A stretch of DNA of 64,000 nucleotides, taken from Pseudopedobacter sp965218985 (GTDB lineage Bacteria > Bacteroidota > Bacteroidia > Sphingobacteriales > Sphingobacteriaceae). Under the pieces are notes generated by a model. That model saw only the letters and a program-made list of their open reading frames with translations, made no database searches and had not been told where the DNA came from. Each line of letters opens with the position of its first letter. Position 1 is the first letter of the stretch. A program made the translations under genes and the position numbers. Below are positions 52,654-61,494 of the stretch, in pieces. The DNA lies in assembly GCA_965218985.1 (NCBI GenBank), contig CBDCMP010000007.1:868001-932000 (forward strand), written 5' to 3'.

Positions 52654-53985
52654 ATGAAAAACTCATACCTGTCATTTTTGATATTGATATCCTTTGCCTT
52701 GTTTAGCTGTGGTAAAGGAGATAGAGGAGAACTTGTCGGAGTCAAAACCAAGACTGTGAAACAAGAAATCCCTTACGGAATGGTTTACATCCCATCCGGA
52801 ACTTTTGTAATGGGTCAGGTCGATCAGGATATCACCATCTCACAATTCCCTCAAAATAAGCAAGTCACCATTTCTGCCTTTTACATGGACGAAACAGAGA
52901 TCTCCAACAGTGAATACAAGCAATTTGTGAACTGGGTGAGAGATTCAATTGCCTACTATCGTGTGGGTAAACCCGCCAAATACACCTTAAAATCCAAAGG
53001 AGGCAAAACCACCAATTACATCAATTGGAAAGCGATGCATTCCGGCAAAGGAATGTGGGCTGATAAAACCTTGGCTCCAAAACTGGATAAAGCGATGTAT
53101 TATGATGGCAACGAAAAATATTTCAATAAGAAGGAACTTAAAGTTGAGCAATTAAAGTATGATTATGCCTGGGTGGATTTGAAGAAAGCGGCCAATTACA
53201 GAGGCCTAAGGGATCCTAACTTGAATAAGAACGGGCTTTCCATCACCAGAGATAGCTTCATTGTAAGAGAAGAGACTTATGTTTATCCTGACACCTTAGT
53301 TTGGATAAGCGATTTCACTTATGCCCAAAATGACCCAATGGCTAAAGGCTATTTCTCTCACCCCTCCTTTGCAAACTATCCGGTTGTAGGGGTTACCTGG
53401 GAACAGGCTAAAGCTTTCACGGTATGGAGATCAAGATTGAATGAATCTTATAAAAACTCCAAGAAATTGCCCCCGAGATTAGACTATGATCTGCCTACCG
53501 AAGCAGAATTTGAATATGCTGCCAGAGGTGGCAGGGTGCAAACCAGCTACCCTTGGGGAGGTCCTTATATCAGAAACGCCAAGGGGTGCCTTTTAGCTAA
53601 TTTTAAACCAGGAAGAGGGAATTATATTGATGACGGAGGTGCTTTCACGGTATATGTGAAATCTTATTTCCCAAATGATTATGGGCTGTACAACATGGCA
53701 GGTAACGTGGCTGAATGGACAAGTTCCATCTATAGTGATGCTTCTTCCGCCTACGTGAGCACCATCAATCCATCATTCACAAAAGCTATCCAAAAAGGTG
53801 ACCCTGACTATAACAAAAGAAGAGTTGTTAAAGGTGGCTCCTGGAAAGATATAGGCTATTTCCTTCAAAACTCTGCAAAATCTTATGAGTACCCGGATTC
53901 TGCAAGATCATCCATTGGTTTTAGATGTGTCACTCCTTTCCTTGGACGGGACATTAAAGATAAACCGGGCAAAATGAAACCTTAA
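52654..53985 (+). CDS. gldK: T9SS/gliding motility lipoprotein GldK (PorK)
   Basis: GldK forms, with GldN, a periplasmic ring of the type IX secretion apparatus. From the ATG at 52654 (a TTG at 52591 is not used) the 443-aa protein has the lipoprotein signal NSYLSFLILISFALFSCGKG with Cys at 19. Next comes the formylglycine-generating-enzyme-like domain: PYGMVYIPSGTFVMGQVDQD, FYMDETEISNSEYKQFV, PVVGVTWEQAKAFTVWRS, LPTEAEFEYAARGG, NMAGNVAEWTSS and RVVKGGSWKD. It is the first gene of a gldKLMN cluster. Confidence 0.95.
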   Translation: MKNSYLSFLILISFALFSCGKGDRGELVGVKTKTVKQEIPYGMVYIPSGTFVMGQVDQDITISQFPQNKQVTISAFYMDETEISNSEYKQFVNWVRDSIAYYRVGKPAKYTLKSKGGKTTNYINWKAMHSGKGMWADKTLAPKLDKAMYYDGNEKYFNKKELKVEQLKYDYAWVDLKKAANYRGLRDPNLNKNGLSITRDSFIVREETYVYPDTLVWISDFTYAQNDPMAKGYFSHPSFANYPVVGVTWEQAKAFTVWRSRLNESYKNSKKLPPRLDYDLPTEAEFEYAARGGRVQTSYPWGGPYIRNAKGCLLANFKPGRGNYIDDGGAFTVYVKSYFPNDYGLYNMAGNVAEWTSSIYSDASSAYVSTINPSFTKAIQKGDPDYNKRRVVKGGSWKDIGYFLQNSAKSYEYPDSARSSIGFRCVTPFLGRDIKDKPGKMKP

Positions 53986-54036
53986 TCATTAAAATCAATA
54001 ACATACATTTTTATTTATCTAAAAAAACTTCAAAAA

Positions 54037-54837
54037 ATGGCCAAAAAAAAGAAATTTAAAATCACACTTAATGCCATCATTTCATGGGGAGCAACAGTAG
54101 TTATCATTGGTGCTATGTTTAAAATATTGCACCTGCCGAATGGTTCTTTGATCATAGGTATAGGTTTAGCTACAGAAGCTGTTCTTTTCTTCATCCTTGG
54201 TTTTGAACCTGCTCCTCAGGACCCTCATTGGGAGAAGGTTTATCCTCAACTATCCGATGAATATAACGGTGCTTCTATAGACATGAATAAAGCAGTGAAA
54301 TTAAACGAATTAGAGATAAAAGGTTCAACTGGCGGTGGCCTCCCTGACTTAAAGATAGGGGACGATGTGGTTGCTAAAATTAAGCAGGGTTTAGATAACT
54401 TTAGTGATAAAGTAGGTGCCATATCCAACTCAGCCGATACCTCCATTGTTACAAAAGAATTTACCGACAAATTAAAAACAGCTTCTTCCAAAGTGGGCGA
54501 TTTGAGCACCGCATTCGACCAGGCCACTTCAGGAGTTTCTGAGATCGCCAGCGCCACACAAGGTTCTAAAGAATACCATAACCAAATCAATAATTTGGGA
54601 AAGAGCATCTCTGCCTTAAATGCAGTTTATGAATTGGAATTACAAGATTCAAGTGCTCACTTGAAATCAATGAATAAGTTCTATCAGAATCTATCTCAAA
54701 CCATGGCTAATTTTAATGAGTCAATGGACGATTCTAAACAATTCAAAGAAGAAGTTGCAAAACTGTCCAAGAATTTGTCCAGCTTAAATGCAGTATATGG
54801 CAACATGTTATCCGCCATGAATCAACCCCGAGCTTAA
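54037..54837 (+). CDS. gldL: T9SS inner-membrane motor protein GldL (PorL)
   Basis: GldL and GldM form the proton-driven motor that powers type IX secretion. The 266-aa protein has two transmembrane helices near the N-terminus (NAIISWGATVVIIGAMFKILHLP, about 10-30, and LIIGIGLATEAVLFFILGF, 36-55). The conserved Glu in TEAVLFF is thought to be the proton-path residue. A long helical cytoplasmic part follows (FSDKVGAISNSADTS, LGKSISALNAVYELEL). Gap to gldK 51 bp; gldM follows by 41 bp. Confidence 0.95.
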   Translation: MAKKKKFKITLNAIISWGATVVIIGAMFKILHLPNGSLIIGIGLATEAVLFFILGFEPAPQDPHWEKVYPQLSDEYNGASIDMNKAVKLNELEIKGSTGGGLPDLKIGDDVVAKIKQGLDNFSDKVGAISNSADTSIVTKEFTDKLKTASSKVGDLSTAFDQATSGVSEIASATQGSKEYHNQINNLGKSISALNAVYELELQDSSAHLKSMNKFYQNLSQTMANFNESMDDSKQFKEEVAKLSKNLSSLNAVYGNMLSAMNQPRA

Positions 54838-54878
54838 CCCTTATTCATTAATTTAAATTAATCTCTAAAAAATAAGAT

Positions 54879-56438
54879 ATGGCAGGCGGTAAGGAAACCC
54901 CAAGGCAGAAAATGATTGGTATCATGTATCTGGTGCTGATGGCGATGTTGGCCCTCAATGTATCGGATACTATTTTAAATGCTTTTTCCACCATAAATAA
55001 CAGTTTAGCTACATCCACAGGTAATGTGAACGCTGCACTTCAGCAGTCGGTTAGGGCATTTGAACAAACCAAACTGAAAGATAATCCGGCGAGAGCGCAA
55101 CCTATTTATAATGATATAAAAAAAATACAGCAACTAACCGGAGAATTAGAGAATTATATCGTACAGCTAAAAAGCAACCTCATCAAAGAGGCCGGAGGGA
55201 TTGAACCTGAAACAGGAGAGATCAAACAAAGAGATAATTTAGATATCTCTCCAAGGGTGATGTGGAGTGAAGGCAATGAGAAAAAAGGGAAAGGTTACGA
55301 ATTGCAGAGGAAAATCAATGCAACCCGTGACCAGCTCTTAGCTCTTTTAGATCCGAAAGACAGGGCAAACGTGGCTTTCTCTTTAGAAGCCAAAAATCCA
55401 ACTAAAAAATCCACTTCTGGCACCAAACTGGATTGGGTGGAGACCAATTTTGGAGAAGGCATCCCTGTCACCGCATCTGTGACCATTCTTTCTAAAATTC
55501 AGGCCGATGTTAAAAATGCCGAAAGTGCCATGGTAAAGAAATTCTTAGCAAAGATGGATGAAGCGCTGGTTAATTTTGATGCTTTTCAGGCCGTTGCCGT
55601 AGCACCAAGTTCTTATGTCATACAAGGGCAGCCATACACAGCCGAAGTTTATCTTACGGCTTATGACTCCAAAAAAAATCCGGACATTAAAGTTAATGGC
55701 TCTAATTTAGCTATCAAAGATGGTAAGGGGGTATATACCGTGAACACCAACTCTGAGGGAGAATTTAAATGGAAAGGGACCGTGAGGGTTCAACAGACTG
55801 ACGGAACTTTCAAAGTTTATGAAACCCCTGAACAGACTTATAAGGTTGCACGCCCCTCTGCTGTGGTCTCTCCGGATAAGATGAATGTGTTTTACAGAGG
55901 TGTTGCCAATCCGGTTTCTGTTTCAGCACCTGGTATAGCAAAAGATAAACTAAAGGTCAGCATCAGCGGAGGATCCATCAGCGGATCCAACGGACAATAT
56001 GTGGTGAAAGTGAGTGGCGGATCTGAAGCCACTGTCACCGTGTCTGCAGATATTGTTCCTGGAAAAACCACCATATTAGGCTCGAGCAAATTCAGAATTA
56101 AAACTGTGCCTGATCCGGTGGCCACCTTTGCAAGTAAACAATCAGGACAAATATCAGCTTCAACTGCCAGATCAACGAATTTACTGCAGGCTGAATTAAA
56201 AGATTTTGATTTTGATTTAAAATTCAGAGTGGTGAAATTTCAAATGTTCATCACCAGACCAAGACAAGACCCCTTATTTTATCAGTCTTCTGAAGGAAGT
56301 TTCTCCGGAGCAATCAAACAAAACATCAGCAGTTTGAATCCGGGAGATATTATAATTTTTCAAAACATTGTGGTATCAGGAGAAGATGGTACCACCAGAA
56401 CCCTGGATGGGGGAATTAATATATCTATAGGTAGGTAA
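54879..56438 (+). CDS. gldM: T9SS motor protein GldM (PorM)
   Basis: The 519-aa protein is anchored by one N-terminal helix (KMIGIMYLVLMAMLALNV) that pairs with GldL. The periplasmic part holds the helical D1 region and the three beta domains expected of GldM: YVIQGQPYTAEVYLTAYDS, SAVVSPDKMNVFYRGVANPVSVSAPG and VKFQMFITRPRQDPLFYQSSEG near the end. It links the motor to the GldK-GldN ring. The next gene starts two bases after its stop. Confidence 0.95.
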   Translation: MAGGKETPRQKMIGIMYLVLMAMLALNVSDTILNAFSTINNSLATSTGNVNAALQQSVRAFEQTKLKDNPARAQPIYNDIKKIQQLTGELENYIVQLKSNLIKEAGGIEPETGEIKQRDNLDISPRVMWSEGNEKKGKGYELQRKINATRDQLLALLDPKDRANVAFSLEAKNPTKKSTSGTKLDWVETNFGEGIPVTASVTILSKIQADVKNAESAMVKKFLAKMDEALVNFDAFQAVAVAPSSYVIQGQPYTAEVYLTAYDSKKNPDIKVNGSNLAIKDGKGVYTVNTNSEGEFKWKGTVRVQQTDGTFKVYETPEQTYKVARPSAVVSPDKMNVFYRGVANPVSVSAPGIAKDKLKVSISGGSISGSNGQYVVKVSGGSEATVTVSADIVPGKTTILGSSKFRIKTVPDPVATFASKQSGQISASTARSTNLLQAELKDFDFDLKFRVVKFQMFITRPRQDPLFYQSSEGSFSGAIKQNISSLNPGDIIIFQNIVVSGEDGTTRTLDGGINISIGR

Positions 56439-56440
56439 TT

Positions 56441-57343
56441 ATGAAAAAATCAATCGTTACATCATTATTATTCTTTCTGACCATTCAATTGTTTGCTCAG
56501 AAAGATACGGACAAACCTAAGGTTATACCGATTTATTCTATTTTTCAAAAATCAGACTCCATAAAAGTTGCCAGGGAGAAAGATATGGGGAAATCAGAGG
56601 AGAATTGCGCCCCTGCCTTGCCTCATGTAAAAAGTGACGACGTGATCTTTGCTAAAAGATTGACCAGAGACATCTATTTCGCTGATCCTGCAAACAGGTA
56701 TTTAACTCCGGTTGATACCAATAAAAATTTGCTCGTGGTTTTATTAAGAGGCATATCTGAAGGTAAAATAGAAGCTTATCAGGCGTGGAATCCAAATTCA
56801 GGAAAACTGGAGGAATTGATTGACTACAACACTTTGTTGACTAAAACCGACGCATCAGCAGGTTTAGGTTTTCCATTACAATTCTCAGATCAGGAATTAT
56901 TAGCCAAATGTGGATTAAGATTAGTGGAGGACTGGTATTTTGACACCAACCGTTCCGAATTCAAATCTTTCATCATTGCCATAGGTTTTATTGTTCCGGG
57001 TTCTGCTGCCACCTCTCCCAGCGTTCCAAAATTAAAAGATCCAAATGTCACCATAGGGGCAGCTGGCGAAGGAATGGTGGGTTTATTTTATCTCAACTAT
57101 CCTACCATTAGAAATTATATCTGTAAGTTCAATGTGTACCATCCTAATGAAAAAATCAGGTATAGCTTTGATGACATTTTTCAATTGAGATATTTCTCCA
57201 GTTTGATCATTGAAGAGTCTAACCCTGATGGCTATAGGTTAGCTAACAGGCCTGATTTAAAATCAGGTTTGGATAAATTGCTGGAAGCAGACAGAATTAA
57301 GCAATCTTTGATTCAATACGAGCAAGACATGTGGGAGCAATGA
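56441..57343 (+). CDS. gldN: T9SS ring protein GldN (PorN)
   Basis: The 300-aa protein has a signal peptide (KSIVTSLLFFLTIQLFAQ). The conserved parts are VKSDDVIFAKRLTRDIYFADPANRY, LLVVLLRGISEGKIEAYQAWN, LLAKCGLRLVEDWYFDTNRSEFKS and RNYICKFNVYHPNEKIRYSFDDIFQLRYFSSLIIEESNPDGYR. GldN binds GldK and GldM in the periplasm. It closes the gldKLMN operon; a hairpin at 57373 follows. Confidence 0.95.
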   Translation: MKKSIVTSLLFFLTIQLFAQKDTDKPKVIPIYSIFQKSDSIKVAREKDMGKSEENCAPALPHVKSDDVIFAKRLTRDIYFADPANRYLTPVDTNKNLLVVLLRGISEGKIEAYQAWNPNSGKLEELIDYNTLLTKTDASAGLGFPLQFSDQELLAKCGLRLVEDWYFDTNRSEFKSFIIAIGFIVPGSAATSPSVPKLKDPNVTIGAAGEGMVGLFYLNYPTIRNYICKFNVYHPNEKIRYSFDDIFQLRYFSSLIIEESNPDGYRLANRPDLKSGLDKLLEADRIKQSLIQYEQDMWEQ

Positions 57344-57372
57344 TTTTTTTCACAGCATGATATGACAATGAC

Positions 57373-57407
57373 AAACGCCTTCTTTATTTAGAGAGGGCGT
57401 TTTTTTG
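57373..57407 (+). terminator. Terminator of the gldKLMN operon
   Basis: AAACGCC (57373-57379) pairs with GGCGTTT (57396-57402) with additional inner pairing, followed by a T-run. It overlaps the end of the convergent uvrC. Confidence 0.72.
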
Positions 57408-59192
57408 AAAGAAGCTTAGTATCGCTTTAGCTTGCCTGGTGTTCACCACTTCCAACAGCATTTTTTCATCAGCTTCTTTTATTCTTTTCACAGATTTAAA
57501 ATGGGAGAGTAGTTTCTGAGCTGTAGTCACGCCTATCCCTTCAATCAATTCCAATTCAGTTTTTAAAGTTCCTTGGTCTCGTTTCTTTCTGTGAAAAGTG
57601 ATCCCGAAACGGTGAGCTTCATCTCTCAGCTGTTGAATGATTTTTAAAGTCTCTGATTTCTTGTCCAGGTATAAAGGATATTGATCGCCGGGATAGTACA
57701 GTTCTTCTAAGCGTTTGGCAATGCCAACAATAGCAACCTTATCATAAATGCCCAGAAGTTTCAAACTTTTTACTGCCGAGGATAGCTGCCCTTTTCCGCC
57801 ATCAATTACAATAAGCTGAGGTAAGGGAGCGGTTTCTTCTAACATTCTTCTGTACCTTCTAAAAACAGCCTCTTCCATGGTGGCAAAATCATTTGGCCCT
57901 TCCACTGTTTTCACGTTAAAATGCCGATAATCCTTTTTGGAAGGCTTGGCATCTTTAAAAACCACCATTGCCGAAACAGGATATGCTCCCTGGAAATTGG
58001 AGTTATCAAAGCATTCTATGTGTCTCGGTAATTCCGTCAACCTTAAATCCTTTTGCATCTGGTTCAGCAGCCGTTCTGTTCTGAAATCGGGATTCAGTTT
58101 TTCATATTGCTCCAATTTATCCTTTCTGAAGAAAAGCACATTTTTTTGAGAGAGTTCCAACAACTTCTTCTTCTCTCCTTGTTTGGGAACCGTGAACTTC
58201 ACATTTTCATCTTCCAGTTCCAAATCGAACGGAACGACGATGTCTCTGGACTGGCTTTGAAATCTTGTTCTGAATTCTGAAATGGCGATACTCAAAAGTT
58301 CTTCATCTGATTCATCCAGCTTCTTCTTCATCTCAATGGTCTGTGTTTGAATGATGGTGCCATGCACCACCTTCAGATAATTCACAAAAGCTATTTTTTC
58401 GTCTGATGCGATACTGAAGACATCTACCTCGGTGATGGAGGAATTCACTACTGTGGATTTACTCTGATATTTCTCCAAAAGCTCATATTTCCTCTGCAAT
58501 CGATGGGCCGACTCAAAATTGAGTTTTTGAGATTCTTCAGCAATCTGATCCTTCAATGTTTTCAAAACGGAGGATATCTTTCCATTGAGTATATCTTTGA
58601 TCTCCTCAATGAAATGATCATATTCCTCTTCGCTTTGCAAGGCCTCACAGGGACCTTTACAATTCCCGATTTGATATTCCAGACAAACCCTGAACTTCCC
58701 TTTCGCTATATTATCCTTAGTGAGTGGTAAATTACAGGTACGAAGTTGATACGTCTCTTTGATCAATCCTAAAATCGAATGCATCATGGAAACAGATGGA
58801 TAGGGGCCTAAGTATTTGGAACCATCTTTAACCAGTCTCCTTGTCCATTGTATCCTGGGAAATCTTTCGTTTTTAATGATGATCCATGGATAAGTCTTAT
58901 CATCTTTCAGCATCACATTATACCTGGGCTGATGTTTTTTGATCAGGCTATTCTCGAGCAACCAGGCATCAATCTCTGTATCTACGATGGTGAAGGTGAT
59001 TTTGTTGATCTTACTCACTAAAACCCTTGTCTTCGCATTCATCTTATAACCATCATTATTGAAATAAGAGGTCACGCGATTTTTCAGATCCTTGGCTTTA
59101 CCAATATAAATCAGCTCATCATGCACATCATAGTATTGATAAACGCCCGGTTTGTGCGGTATTTTTTTTAGGGCTGCTTTATAATCAAACAT
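57384..59192 (-). CDS. uvrC: Excinuclease ABC subunit C
   Basis: UvrC cuts on both sides of DNA lesions after UvrAB binding. From ATG 59192 it is 602 aa. The GIY-YIG nuclease (KPGVYQYYDVHDELIYIGKAKDL), the cysteine-rich part, UVR motif (LKDQIAEESQKLNFESAHRLQRK), the RNase H-like endonuclease (HIECFDNSNFQGAYPVSAMVVF, LIVIDGGKGQLSSA) and the C-terminal helix-hairpin-helix (IEGIGVTTAQKLLSHFKSVK) are complete. A TTG at 59225 was not used. Confidence 0.97.
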   Translation of the reverse strand: MFDYKAALKKIPHKPGVYQYYDVHDELIYIGKAKDLKNRVTSYFNNDGYKMNAKTRVLVSKINKITFTIVDTEIDAWLLENSLIKKHQPRYNVMLKDDKTYPWIIIKNERFPRIQWTRRLVKDGSKYLGPYPSVSMMHSILGLIKETYQLRTCNLPLTKDNIAKGKFRVCLEYQIGNCKGPCEALQSEEEYDHFIEEIKDILNGKISSVLKTLKDQIAEESQKLNFESAHRLQRKYELLEKYQSKSTVVNSSITEVDVFSIASDEKIAFVNYLKVVHGTIIQTQTIEMKKKLDESDEELLSIAISEFRTRFQSQSRDIVVPFDLELEDENVKFTVPKQGEKKKLLELSQKNVLFFRKDKLEQYEKLNPDFRTERLLNQMQKDLRLTELPRHIECFDNSNFQGAYPVSAMVVFKDAKPSKKDYRHFNVKTVEGPNDFATMEEAVFRRYRRMLEETAPLPQLIVIDGGKGQLSSAVKSLKLLGIYDKVAIVGIAKRLEELYYPGDQYPLYLDKKSETLKIIQQLRDEAHRFGITFHRKKRDQGTLKTELELIEGIGVTTAQKLLSHFKSVKRIKEADEKMLLEVVNTRQAKAILSFFQKNALSK

Positions 59193-59253
59193 AAGAGTAG
59201 GCAAAAATAAAAAAAACCACCTCAAAGGTGGTTCCCCTTAGAAATAATTATCC

Positions 59254-61494
59254 TTAAAATCCTAACCTTTCGTCAAGATTAGAGCTTGAGTTCACGTTTT
59301 CCTGATTATCCTGATATTGACTGCAATCCAACACAATGCTATTGCCGCCTTTGGGTGGCGGAAAGTCTCCTTTTTTAATCCCCAAAGAATTATCGGCATA
59401 AACTTTTTTAATGAATAAAGCAAAGATGGGCAAAGCCGTGTTAGCTCCTTCCCCAAGGTTGGTGCTTCTGAAATGTATCGCCCGGTCTTCACAGCCTGTC
59501 CATATACCGGTGACCAATTGCGGAGTCACTCCCATGAACCAGCCATCTGAATTATCGTTGGTGGTGCCTGTTTTACCTCCGATTGGGTTATTCAAGTTAT
59601 ACTTATATCTCAACCTTACTCCGGTACCTTCCTGCACCACTCCTTTTAACATATAAGTCATCACATAAGCTGTTTCTGCATTCATGGCCTGAACAACTTT
59701 AGATTTCCGTTCATATAATATATTACCATTTTTATCCTCGATCCGGGTAAGATATAAGGGTTCTGTCCAAATTCCATGATTCACGAATGTGGAATAGGCT
59801 CCAGTCATGTCATAAACAGAAGCCTCAAATGATCCTAATGCTATAGAGGGATAAGCAGGTACGGGCGTGGTGATGCCCATTCTTTTAATTAAAGTGGAGA
59901 CTGCCGTTGGACCAACCTGCTGCATCACCCATGCAGTGATATAATTTTGAGATTTTGCCAATGCAGTACGTAAAGTCAGGTAACCTGGAATAGAACCATA
60001 GCCTCTCGGTGTCCAATCCTCCCCATAACCAGTGACAGTGAAGGGCACATTGTTCACCTTGTAACATGGCGAATAACCATTCTCAATTCCAACGGTGTAG
60101 GTGAAAGGCTTGGCTGTTGACCCCACCTGGCGGGTGCCCATCTTCACCTGGTCATATTTAAAGTGTTCGAAATCTATCCCTCCAACCCATGCTCTTACCT
60201 CTCCATTTGTTGGATCCATCGCCATCATAGAATTTCTTAAAAACATTTTATAATATTTGATGGAATCCATGGGAGTCATGGTGGTGTCTATATTTCCCCT
60301 CCAGCTAAAAATCTCCATTTTGGTTGGGGTGTTGAAGTTTTTCTTTATCTCCTCATCACTTGCTCCATCCGCCTTTAAAGCTGCATAACGGTCAGAACGT
60401 CTCATTCCCGAGATCAATAATTTTTCATTCTCTCCTTTAAAGGGATTCATCCCTTTCCAGTGCAGGTTGAACTGCTGTTGAAGATCTTTCATATAATCCC
60501 TTTGAGCTTCCTCGGCATATCTTTGCATCTTAGCATCAATGGTGGTGTAAATCCTCAGCCCATCTCTGTCTAAATCATAAGGAGTGCCATCCGCCTTTGA
60601 AATGGACAGGCTGGCAAATGTCTTTTGAATATCCTGTTTTAAAACAGCTCTGAAATAGGTGGCCAAACCTTCATTATGATTGGTGGGTTTAAAATTCAGA
60701 TTCAGTCCTTTTGCTTTCAGTTTTTGATATTCATCATCCGAAAGGTATCCTTCTTCTGCCATTTTACTCAAAATGAGATTCCTCCTGCCTAAAGATCTTT
60801 CGGGATTTCGGGTTGGAGAATATAACGTCACTCCTTTTAAAATTCCAATTAGGGTGGCTGCCTGGTCTGGAGTCAGTTTATCCGGTGTGGTGTTAAAATA
60901 GGTACGGGCAGCAGCCTTGATGCCGAAGGAATTATTCCCAAAATCAACCGTGTTCAAATACATCGTGATGATCTCCTCTTTGGTGTAATTTCTCTCCAGT
61001 TTAATCGCCACTATCAATTCCTTCAATTTTTGGGGAATTCTTTTCCATGCTGATTTTGCTCTTGCTTCATCAGAAAAAAGATTGAGTGCCAATTGCTGTG
61101 TGATGGTGCTGCCACCTTGCTTTTTACCAATGAAATTATAGAGGAATATGGTAAATGTTCTTCTGAAATCAATTCCGGAATGTTCCCTAAACCTCACATC
61201 CTCCGTGGAGATCAATGCATTGATCACATTTGGAGAGATATCCTGAAAACGGATGTTTGACCGATTTTGAACAAAATAATTCCCCAATTCCACTTTATCT
61301 CTGGTATAGATGACGGAGGCCTGGTTACTTTTAGGATTCTCTAAATCTCTGAAGGAAGGAAGCTCACCAAATAAGCCGAAATTAGTGGCTGTGATGAGGA
61401 TCACTACAAAAAGGATGAAACCAATGATGGATCTCCAAAAAATTCCATTATACCTTTTGATATCGCTTTTTGTTAAATTCTCTTTCTTTTGCAT
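59254..61494 (-). CDS. Class A penicillin-binding protein (PBP1A-like)
   Basis: The bifunctional enzyme polymerises and cross-links peptidoglycan. From ATG 61494 it is 746 aa: one N-terminal helix (SIIGFILFVVILITATNFGLF), glycosyltransferase motifs (ALISTEDVRFREHSGIDFRRT, GGSTITQQLALNLF) and the transpeptidase with SxxK (GSTAKPFTY), SxN (AKSQNYITAW) and KTG (IGGKTGTTND). The start shares one base with the stop of the upstream TPR gene (TGATG). Confidence 0.94.
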   Translation of the reverse strand: MQKKENLTKSDIKRYNGIFWRSIIGFILFVVILITATNFGLFGELPSFRDLENPKSNQASVIYTRDKVELGNYFVQNRSNIRFQDISPNVINALISTEDVRFREHSGIDFRRTFTIFLYNFIGKKQGGSTITQQLALNLFSDEARAKSAWKRIPQKLKELIVAIKLERNYTKEEIITMYLNTVDFGNNSFGIKAAARTYFNTTPDKLTPDQAATLIGILKGVTLYSPTRNPERSLGRRNLILSKMAEEGYLSDDEYQKLKAKGLNLNFKPTNHNEGLATYFRAVLKQDIQKTFASLSISKADGTPYDLDRDGLRIYTTIDAKMQRYAEEAQRDYMKDLQQQFNLHWKGMNPFKGENEKLLISGMRRSDRYAALKADGASDEEIKKNFNTPTKMEIFSWRGNIDTTMTPMDSIKYYKMFLRNSMMAMDPTNGEVRAWVGGIDFEHFKYDQVKMGTRQVGSTAKPFTYTVGIENGYSPCYKVNNVPFTVTGYGEDWTPRGYGSIPGYLTLRTALAKSQNYITAWVMQQVGPTAVSTLIKRMGITTPVPAYPSIALGSFEASVYDMTGAYSTFVNHGIWTEPLYLTRIEDKNGNILYERKSKVVQAMNAETAYVMTYMLKGVVQEGTGVRLRYKYNLNNPIGGKTGTTNDNSDGWFMGVTPQLVTGIWTGCEDRAIHFRSTNLGEGANTALPIFALFIKKVYADNSLGIKKGDFPPPKGGNSIVLDCSQYQDNQENVNSSSNLDERLGF